A DNA stretch of 64,000 nt from Prochlorococcus sp. scB243_495D8 (GCA_000634195.1 JFLT01000187.1:62001-126000); one strand, 5' to 3'; shown: positions 1-8,527, counted from the stretch's first letter. Numbers and translations are program-made. Notes: generated by a model from the letters alone, not told the origin.

Positions 1-939
1 ATTGATGGCAAAGGGAAATTTAGAGAAGAATCATGGCTAAGAGATGAAGGTGGTGGTGGCAGATCAAGAGTATTGAAAAATGGTTCAATTTTTGAGCAAG
101 CAGGAGTAAATTTCTCTGAAGTACAGGGAAAAGAATTACCTCAATCTATAATATCTCAAAGGCCTGAAGCAAAAGGTCATGAATGGTTTGCTACGGGAAC
201 TTCTATGGTCTTGCATCCTAAGAATCCATACATTCCTACAGTTCATCTGAATTATCGATATTTCGAAGCTGGTCCTGTTTGGTGGTTTGGAGGAGGTGCA
301 GACTTAACCCCTTTTTATCCTTATCTTTCTGATGTGAGAAATTTTCATAATGAGCATAAAAAAGCTTGTGAGAAAGTTGATAAAGATTTGCATAAAGTTT
401 TCAAACCGTGGTGTGATGAATATTTCTTTTTAAAGCATAGAAATGAATCTAGAGGCATAGGAGGTATTTTTTATGATTATCAAGATGGTTCAGGGAATAT
501 TTATAGGGGAAATAATTACAATGGAGAGGCTTCAAAAGCTTCGCAAAGTATTAGCAAATCTAATTTAAATTGGGATAATTTATTTTCTTTAGCGGAAAAC
601 TGTGGGAAGGCATTCCTTCCTTCATATTTACCCATTATCGAAAATAGAGCTTCTCAAACGTATTCATCGAAGGAAAGAGAATTCCAGCTATATCGAAGAG
701 GTAGATATGTCGAATTCAATTTAGTTTGGGATAGAGGGACTATTTTTGGACTACAAACAAACGGTAGAACTGAATCTATACTAATGTCCTTACCACCTTT
801 AGCTAGATGGGAATATGGATATAAAGCTAAAAAGGGTTCTCGAGAGGAATTTCTCACATCAATTTTTACAAAACCTCAAGATTGGTTCAATGATAAAGAA
901 TTAGAGAAATTCTGTATAGAGAATAATATCTTTGATTAA
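1..939 (+). CDS. hemF: Oxygen-dependent coproporphyrinogen III oxidase, 5' end outside window
   Basis: Converts coproporphyrinogen III to protoporphyrinogen IX with O2, feeding heme, chlorophyll and bilin synthesis in the cytoplasm. The reading frame is open from base 1, so the start lies upstream; 312 residues are visible of a family usually near 340. Family motifs seen include [13 protein letters not shown], the DYQDGSG stretch, and near the C-terminus [26 protein letters not shown] sequence ([12 protein letters not shown] followed by ESILMSLPP). The TTG at 73 is internal, not a start. It converges on the CCB-like gene with a 23-base gap. Truncation is only the window edge, not decay. Confidence 0.95.
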   Translation: MDGKGKFREESWLRDEGGGGRSRVLKNGSIFEQAGVNFSEVQGKELPQSIISQRPEAKGHEWFATGTSMVLHPKNPYIPTVHLNYRYFEAGPVWWFGGGADLTPFYPYLSDVRNFHNEHKKACEKVDKDLHKVFKPWCDEYFFLKHRNESRGIGGIFYDYQDGSGNIYRGNNYNGEASKASQSISKSNLNWDNLFSLAENCGKAFLPSYLPIIENRASQTYSSKEREFQLYRRGRYVEFNLVWDRGTIFGLQTNGRTESILMSLPPLARWEYGYKAKKGSREEFLTSIFTKPQDWFNDKELEKFCIENNIFD

Positions 940-962
940 AATCATCAAACTTTTTGAAATAT

Positions 963-1520
963 TTAAATAGGTGTTTTAAATAAAGAACCGTCACTTTTTA
1001 ATTGAAGTTTTTCTCCAAGTTCATTTTCTAAAGAGATTAATTCATCCCTATGCGCTCTTAGTCGCATGAAAGTTGTGTCATTTTCATTTTCATTGATCAA
1101 TTTTAATTCAAATTTCTCCTCTCTTGCTGATTTCTTAAAATAAATAATTCCAGACAAAGGGCCACCAACTAATCCTAAAAGAATAGGCCACCAAGCTAAT
1201 TCAGGATATATTTGAATAATAACTAAGCCTAAAGCACAACAACCAAAACCTCCAAGAAAACCTAAAAAAATTGCTAAAAATTTACTAGAAACAACTTGCC
1301 CCTTAAATATTAAAATTCTTTGTTCAAAATCTCCTCCCGTTTGCTTCCATCCCCTTAAATTAAGCCATTGACATAAATCATTTAAAACCTTAATTGGCTT
1401 TTGAGAAGATGAAATCTCAACGATAGTTGTTCTATCTTTACTAGAGGCCCTAAGAAAAAAAAATAATCCTATTGCCAAAAGAATTGTCAGTAATAATGTT
1501 GAATTTAAGGTATAGGACAT
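963..1520 (-). CDS. CCB2/CCB4-like cytochrome b6 cofactor-assembly protein (probable)
   Basis: A 185-residue membrane protein. An N-terminal hydrophobic helix (about residues 8-24) ends in FFFLRASSKDRT, which resembles the start of the cyanobacterial/plastid CCB2/CCB4 family (cofactor assembly of complex C, subunit B). A second hydrophobic pair sits at about residues 82-125 (FLGFLGGFGCC and WWPILLGLVGGPLSGIIYF). In plants these proteins attach heme ci to cytochrome b6. The family call rests on recalled motif similarity, so it is an inference. It lies tail to tail with hemF, a loose heme-theme association. No other family comes to mind. Confidence 0.6.
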   Translation of the reverse strand: MSYTLNSTLLLTILLAIGLFFFLRASSKDRTTIVEISSSQKPIKVLNDLCQWLNLRGWKQTGGDFEQRILIFKGQVVSSKFLAIFLGFLGGFGCCALGLVIIQIYPELAWWPILLGLVGGPLSGIIYFKKSAREEKFELKLINENENDTTFMRLRAHRDELISLENELGEKLQLKSDGSLFKTPI

Positions 1521-1685
1521 TAAATAAATTTTTTCTAGTAACTCGAGAATAAAAATTAAAATTACATCATATTATAATTTTTTAGATTTATTCTGTAAAA
1601 TAACCCTGTTATATAAAAATTCTTAATTAAATAACATCTTAAGTAATATTCTAAGATCTTAAATTACTTTAAAAGCTTTTTAAAA

Positions 1686-2321
1686 ATGACTATTAAAAAT
1701 AAAAATATTGATTTTCTTTATACCGATTTAACAGAAGATTTATATAATTTCTACAAAAACTCATCCTACCTAGCTATTGATACCGAAGCAATGGGGTTAA
1801 TTCATGGAAGAGATAGACTTTGTTTAGTACAAATATGCAATGAATTTGGTAAAACATCCTGTATAAAAATCGAACTTAATACATCTTCTTTACCTCATTT
1901 AAAAGCACTTCTTGAAGATGAAAAAATAACTAAAATATTTCACTATGCGAGATTTGATGTAGCAGCTCTAAAATGCAATCTTGAAATTAATACAAAAAAT
2001 ATTTTTTGTACAAAAATTGCTAGTAAGTTGGCAAGAACTTATACAAATAAACACGGTTTAAAAGATTTAATAAATGAATTATTAGGTATAGAACTGGATA
2101 AAAGCTCACAATGTAGTGATTGGGGTAGCAAAGAAGATTTAACAAAAGATCAATTAGATTATGCAGCAAATGATGTTAGATATTTAATTGAAGCTATGCA
2201 TAAATTAAAAGTTATCTTAGAAAGAGAGGATAGATATGAATTAGCTCAAAAATGTTTCGAAACAGTTTCTGTACTTGCTGATTTAGACATACTAAAATTC
2301 TCAAATATATTTGAACATTAA
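1686..2321 (+). CDS. rnd: Ribonuclease D-like 3'-5' exoribonuclease
   Basis: A 211-residue DEDD-superfamily 3'-5' exonuclease, probably acting in tRNA or structured RNA 3' maturation. Motif I is the D-x-E at Asp32 and Glu34 (IDTEAMGL), motif II the Asp in FHYARFDVAAL, and motif III is YAANDVRYL near residue 158 with the catalytic Tyr and Asp of the DEDDy subclass. It covers only the exonuclease domain; the C-terminal HRDC domains of E. coli RNase D are absent, as is usual for short bacterial homologues. It starts at ATG 1686 after a 165-base divergent gap and converges on a small unknown gene 3 bases away. Confidence 0.85.
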   Translation: MTIKNKNIDFLYTDLTEDLYNFYKNSSYLAIDTEAMGLIHGRDRLCLVQICNEFGKTSCIKIELNTSSLPHLKALLEDEKITKIFHYARFDVAALKCNLEINTKNIFCTKIASKLARTYTNKHGLKDLINELLGIELDKSSQCSDWGSKEDLTKDQLDYAANDVRYLIEAMHKLKVILEREDRYELAQKCFETVSVLADLDILKFSNIFEH

Positions 2322-2324
2322 GAA

Positions 2325-2591
2325 TCAATCTTCAGTTAAAAAATTATCTTCACCCTCAAGAGTTTCCATAAGCTTATCAAGTATTCTTGAAGAACTTAAT
2401 TTATCTCCATCATTTTTTTCACAAATTTTTAAGACATTTTGCGCAACTTGTATTTTTTCTTGAATAGTTTTCGAGCCTTCTTTTGCAATTTGAATTTCTA
2501 CTTTCTTCTTAGCAGAAGATAAGCTTATACTCATAAGTTTTGCAATCTCCGCGCAAATTTTTAGATATTGTCGATCATTTATTGGATACAT
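2325..2591 (-). CDS. Small conserved hypothetical protein (88 aa)
   Basis: Not recognised. A charged, lysine-rich, soluble and probably helical 88-residue protein with no cysteine pairs, membrane segment or signal peptide; two cysteines (CAEIAKLM and ICEKNDGD) are far apart. The acidic C-terminus ends in LEGEDNFLTED. It begins at ATG 2591, ends three bases from the RNase D stop on the other strand, and follows the LpxB-like gene's 3' end in the opposite-to-RNase D orientation with 35 bases between. It could be the last gene of a unit starting at the LpxB-like gene. No function assigned. Confidence 0.7.
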   Translation of the reverse strand: MYPINDRQYLKICAEIAKLMSISLSSAKKKVEIQIAKEGSKTIQEKIQVAQNVLKICEKNDGDKLSSSRILDKLMETLEGEDNFLTED

Positions 2592-2626
2592 AAAAAAATT
2601 AATAATTAATAGGCTAGTGCCATCTA

Positions 2627-3856
2627 CTAAGATAACAAATCAAGGTTTATGGCATCTGCTATTTTCTTACTTGCTCCGGATTCCCCCATTCTTTTTTTTC
2701 CAATTTTTGCTTGTTCTAACCTATCGACTTTTCTTTTCAAAAGTAAACTTAAACGTTTTAAAAGAATTTTTTTGTTCTTGCAAACTAAAACACTGCCTCC
2801 CAATAATCTTGATTGCCTTTTTGCAAATGATTTTGTAAATTGTGGTCCACGTCCTGGTAATGAAAGAGATGGAATTCCAAGGCCCGTAATTTGTTCTGTA
2901 GCAGTTCCTGCATTAGACAAGCCAACTTCTGCCATATTGGCCCATGAATTGAATTTCCCTTTTCCAATCACTACGTATTGATCTTTCTTTTTCCATATTG
3001 AATCTTCATCAATTAGAAATTTAACTTTATTCTGTTTTATAAAACCATATTTATTTAAATAACTGTGAATTTGAATCACATTCGCATTAATGCTCAGAGG
3101 CAAAAGTATTACCAAATCCTTTGATAAATCAAAATCTTGCAAACAAGCAAGAAAATTATCAAGATTTTTAAGAGCTTCAGGGTATCTACTTCCAACTAAT
3201 AAAATAATTCTTTTAAAAAGAATAATATTTGAAATCTTCTCGTTTGTTGCATTAACAAAATCCATCATTGGATTACCAAAGTATTTTGCATCAATATTTT
3301 TTCTATTTAAATTATTAGCTGTAATTGTATCTCTCATTATTAAATTTTTACATCTTGGAGATTTCATTAAAAATAATTCCCATGGATCCCATTCAGAACC
3401 TTTCAACTTATGATAATGATCACTTAAATCCCAACCTGGCCCACTACTCCAAGTATGATCACTTTTGGGAGTGCCAATGAAACTAAATTCGCATTCTGAA
3501 CTCCAAGCGAAAAATAATGGCAAGAAATCGCCTATTGCTACAATTTTGCAGTTATGTTTTGATTTCTGTTTTACAAGTAAATAATTTCTTAAATTATCGA
3601 TTAAAAATCCTGCAAACAAATCAAGCACAAATCCCTTTATGCTTTGATTACTAAAACCCCCACTAGGCAGATCTTTTAAATATCCTATTTTACGAAAATT
3701 CTTTGATTTTATGGAATTAAATACATTTCCTTTTCCTACTAAAGGCAAAACTTCAATATTTTTATTTTTTATTTTTTTTAGTAATCTTTTTATTATTTCC
3801 GCTGCTACTACATCTTCTCCATGACCATTGCATATAAATAATAGTGAATGAGACAC
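2627..3856 (-). CDS. Cyanobacterial LpxB-related glycosyltransferase-like protein
   Basis: A 409-residue protein related to lipid-A-disaccharide synthase. The N-terminus has FICNGHGEDVVAAEII, matching the SGEASGD-type start of LpxB in modified form; the C-terminal half has GLSNAGTATEQITGLGIPS and LPGRGPQFTKSFAKRQ, a donor-nucleotide-binding region. I placed the start at the in-frame GTG at 3856 because the frame, although open to 4045, otherwise runs through the antisense of tRNA-Cys. In cyanobacteria this family is separate from genuine LpxB and its substrate is not established. A role in envelope glycolipid synthesis is inference. Very little space (42 bases) separates its start from the divergent tRNA. 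Confidence 0.75.
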   Translation of the reverse strand: MSHSLLFICNGHGEDVVAAEIIKRLLKKIKNKNIEVLPLVGKGNVFNSIKSKNFRKIGYLKDLPSGGFSNQSIKGFVLDLFAGFLIDNLRNYLLVKQKSKHNCKIVAIGDFLPLFFAWSSECEFSFIGTPKSDHTWSSGPGWDLSDHYHKLKGSEWDPWELFLMKSPRCKNLIMRDTITANNLNRKNIDAKYFGNPMMDFVNATNEKISNIILFKRIILLVGSRYPEALKNLDNFLACLQDFDLSKDLVILLPLSINANVIQIHSYLNKYGFIKQNKVKFLIDEDSIWKKKDQYVVIGKGKFNSWANMAEVGLSNAGTATEQITGLGIPSLSLPGRGPQFTKSFAKRQSRLLGGSVLVCKNKKILLKRLSLLLKRKVDRLEQAKIGKKRMGESGASKKIADAINLDLLS

Positions 3857-3898
3857 CTTACTGTTAAGATCATAAAAAGACTCAATCGAATCTTTTTC

Positions 3899-3969
3899 GG
3901 CGGCATGGCCAAGTGGTAAGGCAGAGGATTGCAAATCCTTTATCCCCAGTTCGAATCTGGGTGCCGCCT
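3899..3969 (+). tRNA. tRNA-Cys (GCA)
   Basis: A 71-base cloverleaf. The 7-bp acceptor stem pairs GGCGGCA with TGCCGCC and is followed by discriminator T at 3969, expected for tRNA-Cys. The D arm carries GGCCAAGTGGTAAGGC, the anticodon stem pairs GAGGA with TCCTT around the loop TTGCAAA (anticodon GCA), and the T arm has GTTCGAATC. CCA is not encoded. It is transcribed away from the LpxB-like gene, whose start lies 42 bases upstream, so its promoter must overlap that gene's 5' end. Confidence 0.96.
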
Positions 3970-3977
3970 TTCTTAAA

Positions 3978-3997
3978 ACAAGGACAAATTTCCTTGT
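3978..3997 (+). terminator. Weak hairpin just downstream of tRNA-Cys
   Basis: ACAAGGA (3978-3984) and TCCTTGT (3991-3997) form a perfect 7-bp stem with a 6-base loop, 8 bases after the tRNA 3' end. There is no following T run, so it is a poor intrinsic terminator; it may instead help 3' processing. Function is inference. Confidence 0.3.
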
Positions 3998-4296
3998 AAT
4001 TCCTTCCAATAAATTAAGTCTTGAATATTTGTTATGATATTTCAAGTGTTCACAATTGGTAGGTGAGTGGTAGGTAAATCGACCTTAATTTAACCCATAT
4101 CACAATATTATAGTATTCACCTACAAGACATAAAAAAACACAAGGTGAATCTCCCACCCTAAAAAAGTTACGCAAGATGTAAAGTATAAAATATTTATTT
4201 TTGAATTTTTAAAACAATTTGCTTACTTTCATAAAGTAAAAAAAATTTTAGTTTTATTTAGTGTTTTATCCCTTCTAACTCCTTGGAAAACAATAG

Positions 4297-4407
4297 TTTC
4301 TAAGACTTTTTATTTGTAGTCCCATCGTTTTCAAATCAGCATTAAAAGTGCAACCAAAAGAGGTCATTCGCATTGCTGATTTTGCTAGTCAATGGATTTG
4401 TAAATAA
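4297..4407 (+). other. Short open frame without ATG, possible gene remnant
   Basis: Thirty-six codons between TAG at 4294-4296 and TAA at 4405-4407. The composition looks protein-like rather than random: the second half reads KVQPKEVIRIADFASQWICK. There is no ATG; a GTG lies at the KVQP valine. No ribosome binding site is evident. It could be a decayed gene tail, a GTG-started peptide of about 20 residues, or chance. I do not recognise the peptide. Confidence 0.15.
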
Positions 4408-4444
4408 TTTTTATTAGATTATTTATATATAAATTTGAATTATT

Positions 4445-4612
4445 TTAGTAATCATTATCTGCTACACACATTCCTAAACATCTAACACCATTTGATGCAG
4501 TCCTTTTGCAATGATTACATAAAATAGGATCTTTCTCAGAAATAAGGTTAATTTTTGAATTATTTTGGTCTTTAGTAATTATTAACTCTTGTGTTGGATC
4601 AAATAGAGTCAT
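4445..4612 (-). CDS. Four-cysteine mini-protein (55 aa), unknown
   Basis: A 55-residue protein starting at ATG 4612, which lies inside the last codons of the upstream 214-residue gene (14-base overlap, different frame), suggesting translational coupling. The C-terminus carries CNHCKRTASNGVRCLGMC, a C-x2-C-x9-C-x3-C arrangement that could bind zinc or another metal; the protein ends VADNDY. A longer 70-codon frame exists from 4657, but the internal ATG fits the gene arrangement better. I do not recognise a family. A metal-binding role is inference from cysteine spacing alone. Confidence 0.6.
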   Translation of the reverse strand: MTLFDPTQELIITKDQNNSKINLISEKDPILCNHCKRTASNGVRCLGMCVADNDY

Positions 4613-5243
4613 TCTTGGAATCATCACTTGAATCGATACTAACAACAAGCGAAGCATTTGTGTTGGAAGAGGGTATATCCATAATTTTTACAGTTTCTTT
4701 AGGCTTATCAATAACTTGATTTTCTTCAGTACTCTCATCTACTGCACAAGCTTCAAGAGCCTCTCTAAGTAGTGAATCAAATGTTGCTCCAGGCAATCTA
4801 TGTCTAGCAACCTCAAGAAAAGTTCTCGGTAACGATTCAGATGCAGCATCTCGTAAAGCAGGATTATTCTTTCTATGTTCTTGTTCTTCTTCTATTGATT
4901 TAATAAACCTCAATGTGACATCTCTTTTAGTAGAGGCTTTTATCAGCGTATCGTTTTCAGGATTACTAACATTAGGCTCATTTTCAAGATCACTAAGTCT
5001 TTTTTCCAAACTATTTAAAACTTCATTAGCTTCTTTACTAATATGAGCTAATTGACCATCGGACAAATTAGGTAAATCAGCGACAAAAACTTTCCCATGA
5101 TCCCTTAGTGTCAAGAAAGTTGGTCTAGGACCTTGAGCCTGTCTAGCAGTTAATTCAGAATTATTACCTATCGGTCTTTTTGGAGGTATAGGGCCAGCTG
5201 AACTACGTCTACGTGTAATTCTTTGATTATTTGCAAAGGGCAT
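4599..5243 (-). CDS. Conserved hypothetical protein (214 aa) with basic N-terminus
   Basis: Not recognised. The first 35 residues are basic and proline-rich (RITRRRSSAGPIPPKRP). The middle (about residues 45-125) is charged and likely helical or coiled coil (LSDGQLAHISKEANEVLNSL), with two clusters rich in Glu. The C-terminal 40 residues are polar and acidic (SIDSSDDSKNDSI). There is no signal peptide, membrane segment or catalytic motif. It is the first gene of a two-gene unit with the downstream four-cysteine protein. A structural or nucleic-acid-binding role could be guessed from charge, but I assign none. Confidence 0.7.
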   Translation of the reverse strand: MPFANNQRITRRRSSAGPIPPKRPIGNNSELTARQAQGPRPTFLTLRDHGKVFVADLPNLSDGQLAHISKEANEVLNSLEKRLSDLENEPNVSNPENDTLIKASTKRDVTLRFIKSIEEEQEHRKNNPALRDAASESLPRTFLEVARHRLPGATFDSLLREALEACAVDESTEENQVIDKPKETVKIMDIPSSNTNASLVVSIDSSDDSKNDSI

Positions 5244-5376
5244 TGAATAAAGGTTAAATCTTAATACTTAAACTTCCGATATAATTCGGCGGTAATTTTA
5301 TTATATTACATCTAACTTTTTCATTTGGGTATAAAAAATAATGTTTTAAAACTCATTTAAAAAAAAATAAATAAAT

Positions 5377-6420
5377 TTAAGTTAAAATTTCCGGCAAAAA
5401 TTTACTAATTGTTGAATCATTTTTTCGAACTATTTTTCCAATTTCCCAACTATCTATGTCATGGTCTTTACAGATACTTAATATCGCGTCCTTAAATTGT
5501 TTATCAATAATTAAACAAAATCCCACTCCAAGATTGAAAGTATTCCAAAAATCTTTCTCAGGAATAGATCCTTTGTCTTTAAGGTATTTAAATAAAATTG
5601 GTATTTCCCAAGAACTGGTATTTATATAAGGAATAAAATCAGAAGGCATACATCTTGGTAAATTTTCTGGAATTCCTCCTCCAGTAATATGAGACATTGC
5701 TTTGATTTCTATATTTTCAGATAAAATTTTATTAATCACATTATTGTAAATTTTTGTAGGTTTCAATAACTCATCATAAAAATTTAAGTGAGAAACCTTT
5801 TCAAATTCTTTATCTATTTGATTATTGTTTTGAATAATTTTTCTTACTAAACTAAAGCCGTTACTATGAACTCCATTACTTTTTAAAGCAATTATTAAGT
5901 CATTTTCAGATACTTTTTTACCATTAATAAGCTTATCCTCGTCAACTATTCCAACACAAAATCCTGCAAGATCATACTTATTTTTTGAGTAAAATCCTGG
6001 CATTTCAGCAGTTTCTCCTCCGAGTAATGAACAGTTATTTTCTCTGCAGCCATGTGAAATTCCCTGAACAACCCTCAATAATTTTTTCTTATCAAGTTTA
6101 CCAGTCGCAATATAATCAAGAAAAAATAAAGGTTTTGCCCCACTAGTAATTATATCATTCATGCACATAGCAACTAAATCAATACCAACCTCAAAGTGAA
6201 AGTTTTTAATTTGGGCTAATTCTAATTTTGTTCCAACACCATCAGTTCCTGAAACAAGAACTGGTTTTTTAAAACTATCGATAGGAATTCTAAACAAACC
6301 TCCGAACCCACCAATTCCCTCAATCACATTAGATGTATGAGTTCCTTCAACTGCCTGTTTAATTTCGGAAACAAATTCTCGCCCAGCTTTTATATCAACT
6401 CCTGATGTTTTGTAATCCAT
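5377..6420 (-). CDS. purM: Phosphoribosylformylglycinamidine cyclo-ligase (AIR synthetase)
   Basis: Catalyses ATP-dependent ring closure of FGAM to aminoimidazole ribonucleotide in purine synthesis. The 347-residue length is normal. Motifs seen: SGVDIKAG at the N-terminus, VSGTDGVGTKLELA, the GGETAEMPGFY segment, NGVHSNGFSLVRK and HITGGGIPENLPR. It starts at ATG 6420 and is divergent from panC-cmk with a 98-base shared upstream region. Nothing unusual except the lysine/asparagine-rich composition expected from low GC. Confidence 0.97.
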   Translation of the reverse strand: MDYKTSGVDIKAGREFVSEIKQAVEGTHTSNVIEGIGGFGGLFRIPIDSFKKPVLVSGTDGVGTKLELAQIKNFHFEVGIDLVAMCMNDIITSGAKPLFFLDYIATGKLDKKKLLRVVQGISHGCRENNCSLLGGETAEMPGFYSKNKYDLAGFCVGIVDEDKLINGKKVSENDLIIALKSNGVHSNGFSLVRKIIQNNNQIDKEFEKVSHLNFYDELLKPTKIYNNVINKILSENIEIKAMSHITGGGIPENLPRCMPSDFIPYINTSSWEIPILFKYLKDKGSIPEKDFWNTFNLGVGFCLIIDKQFKDAILSICKDHDIDSWEIGKIVRKNDSTISKFLPEILT

Positions 6421-6518
6421 GAAATAAAAATGATAGACTTTCCCTATATAGATATTCCTCCTAAGATTGCTTTTGTCCAGTAATTATTTATCAAATAGAT
6501 TTATTTTTTAAAAACAAA

Positions 6519-8051
6519 GTGAATAAAGTAATCATAAGGAAAACTGAAGAAATAGAAAATTGGAGAAGAAATACAAATAGTGAAATTAACTTCATTCCAA
6601 CAATGGGTAATCTTCATGATGGACATATAAAACTAATATCAACAGCAAAAAATGACAATTCAAATATTAATTTAGTAAGTATTTTCATTAATCCACTTCA
6701 ATTTGATAACAAGTTAGATTTAGAGAATTACCCTAAAACAATTGATAATGATATAAAAATCTCCTTTTCAAATGGCGCAGATGCCATCTTCATCCCAAGT
6801 AATGAAGATATATATCCACCGAATAATAAAAATATTAAATTCCTAAAAGCTCCAGTAGAATTATCTTCGGCATTATGTGGATTAAATCGAATTGGACATT
6901 TTGATGGTGTTTGTACTGTAGTTTATAGACTACTAAATCTCATCAAGCCAAAAAATCTTTACTTAGGAGAAAAAGATTGGCAACAACTTTTAATTTTAAA
7001 AAATCTTGTCCAAAGAAATAAATTAAAAGTTGCTATTAAATCTATTCCTACACAAAGAGATTTTGATGGAATACCTTTAAGTTCACGAAATGTAAATTTA
7101 TCAAAAAACGAAAGAAAATTGATTAGATTTTTTTCAAGTGAGTTATTAGAGGCAAAAAAAAATTTTCAACAAGAAAAAACGATCGATTTAAACAAAATAA
7201 TTAAAAAGCTATCTTCAAAAAAAATTTCAATTGAATATTTAGAACATTTACAACCTCATACACTCCAAAAAGCAAGACTTGAGGATAATATTTCGTTACT
7301 TGCTGGTGCGATAAGATGTGGAGAGACAAGATTAATTGATCACGTTTTTCTAATGAAAAGAAGACCGATTATTGCAATTGATGGTCCTGCAGGATCGGGT
7401 AAAAGTACTGTAACAAAGTTAATAGCGAAGAAACTTAAACTTTTATATCTAGATACTGGAGCAATGTATAGGGCATTAAGTTGGCTTATGATAAAAGAAA
7501 GTATTGATTATAAAAAAGAAAAAAAATTACAAAATTTTCTTAAAGATATATCTATTTTTTTCAAGTCTAATACAAATTCACATCAGGATGTTTTTATTAA
7601 TAACTACTGTGTTACTGAAGAAATTAGATCACAAGAGATAAGTTCCATTGTTTCTAAAATTTCTTCAATTAAAGAAGTAAGAAAATTCTTAGTTGAAGAA
7701 CAAAGAAAAATTGGAGAATCAGGTGGACTTGTAGCTGAGGGAAGAGATATAGGAACTACTGTTTTTCCTAAAGCAGAACTTAAAATATTTTTAAATGCTA
7801 GCATCGATGAAAGAGCTAAAAGAAGGAAATCTGATGAACAAAGTAAAGACTCACAAAAAATAGATCTTAATACCTTAAAGGAACTTATAAAGAAAAGAGA
7901 TTTTGAAGATTCCAATAGGGAAATTTCGCCTCTAATAAAAGCGAATGACGCAATAGAAATTATTACGGATAAATACTCAATCAATGAAGTAGTAGAAAAA
8001 ATTATTGATCTTTATAACGACAAGATTCCTAAAGAGACTGAGATCAAATAA
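6519..8051 (+). CDS. panC/cmk: Bifunctional pantoate-beta-alanine ligase / cytidylate kinase
   Basis: One 510-residue polypeptide. Residues 1 to about 275 are PanC: FIPTMGNLHDGHIKLI near the N-terminus, LYLGEKDWQQ and SRNVNLS are family motifs. From about residue 280 it is cytidylate kinase, with P-loop IDGPAGSGKSTVTKLIA and the DTGAMYRALSW and VAEGRDIGTTVFPKA motifs. The first domain makes pantothenate, the second phosphorylates (d)CMP. Start is GTG 6519, since no ATG precedes the conserved N-terminus. The fusion is a known cyanobacterial arrangement, so I do not treat it as an assembly error. It converges on the phosphatase gene 2 bases away. Confidence 0.96.
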   Translation: MNKVIIRKTEEIENWRRNTNSEINFIPTMGNLHDGHIKLISTAKNDNSNINLVSIFINPLQFDNKLDLENYPKTIDNDIKISFSNGADAIFIPSNEDIYPPNNKNIKFLKAPVELSSALCGLNRIGHFDGVCTVVYRLLNLIKPKNLYLGEKDWQQLLILKNLVQRNKLKVAIKSIPTQRDFDGIPLSSRNVNLSKNERKLIRFFSSELLEAKKNFQQEKTIDLNKIIKKLSSKKISIEYLEHLQPHTLQKARLEDNISLLAGAIRCGETRLIDHVFLMKRRPIIAIDGPAGSGKSTVTKLIAKKLKLLYLDTGAMYRALSWLMIKESIDYKKEKKLQNFLKDISIFFKSNTNSHQDVFINNYCVTEEIRSQEISSIVSKISSIKEVRKFLVEEQRKIGESGGLVAEGRDIGTTVFPKAELKIFLNASIDERAKRRKSDEQSKDSQKIDLNTLKELIKKRDFEDSNREISPLIKANDAIEIITDKYSINEVVEKIIDLYNDKIPKETEIK

Positions 8052-8053
8052 AT

Positions 8054-8527
8054 TCAAGAAATACTTTCCAAAAAACCGTTTACAGAGTCTTCTAAAATAT
8101 CAAGGACATAATCGAAGCCCTCATGATCTCCAAAATATGGGTCAGGAACTTCTTGCTCATTAAAAACTGATCTAAAATCTTGTATTTTTTTAATTGATGC
8201 AAAATTATTTGAAGCTGTTCTACTTTTAAGATCTTGAATATTTCTAAAATTTGAGTTATCCATCGCAAGAATATAGTTAAATTCGTCAAAATCTTTGCTA
8301 GTAATTTGACGAGCCCTGCTTAAGATATTTATATTTCTCCTTTCTGCCGCAATTATCATCCTAGAGTCAGCTTTTTTCCCAATATGCCAACTCCCAGTTC
8401 CAGCAGAATCTACAATAAAGCCATCGGTTAATCCTTTCTTTTCAAGTAGACTTATAAAGATAGCTTCTGCTGCAGGAGACCTACAAATATTTCCCAAACA
8501 TACAAAAAGAACAGAAATTTTTTTCAT
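8054..8527 (-). CDS. Low-molecular-weight protein tyrosine phosphatase family protein
   Basis: A 157-residue cytoplasmic phosphatase-fold protein. The P-loop is FVCLGNICRSPAAEA with Cys10 as nucleophile and Arg16 (C-x5-R-S), at the expected N-terminal position. The general-acid loop DPYF with its Asp is near residue 128, so all catalytic residues are present. The substrate could be a phosphotyrosine or phosphoarginine protein; this cannot be told from sequence. It lies 32 bases downstream of pebB in the same direction and may be transcribed with the bilin operon, though a functional link is not evident. Confidence 0.88.
   Translation of the reverse strand: MKKISVLFVCLGNICRSPAAEAIFISLLEKKGLTDGFIVDSAGTGSWHIGKKADSRMIIAAERRNINILSRARQITSKDFDEFNYILAMDNSNFRNIQDLKSRTASNNFASIKKIQDFRSVFNEQEVPDPYFGDHEGFDYVLDILEDSVNGFLESIS

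Larger units (their letters stand above)
3970..4444. other. 475-base intergenic stretch
   Basis: The largest gap in the window, between tRNA-Cys and the 55-residue gene on the minus strand. It holds the hairpin after the tRNA, a GTAGGTGA/TCACCTAC inverted repeat (4059-4066 and 4117-4124), a CCCACC-rich stretch near 4150, and a 36-codon open frame without ATG at 4297-4407. The right-hand part is very AT-rich. I see no confident gene; an unannotated small RNA is possible. Confidence 0.5.

Noticed and set aside
1..939. hemF as a truncated pseudogene
   Set aside because: The frame is open from base 1 and motifs are intact; the missing start is the window edge.
2649..3413. Plus-strand open frames inside the LpxB-like gene
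   Set aside because: They mirror the minus-strand coding sequence, lack recognisable motifs, and the minus-strand protein has clear family signatures.
3857..4045. N-terminal extension of the LpxB-like gene through the antisense of tRNA-Cys
   Set aside because: The extra codons translate the complement of a tRNA and show no LpxB similarity. The GTG at 3856 directly precedes the conserved FICNGHGED segment.
6519..8051. panC-cmk fusion as a sequencing or assembly artefact
   Set aside because: Both domains are complete and in frame, with a natural linker, and this fusion is known in cyanobacteria.
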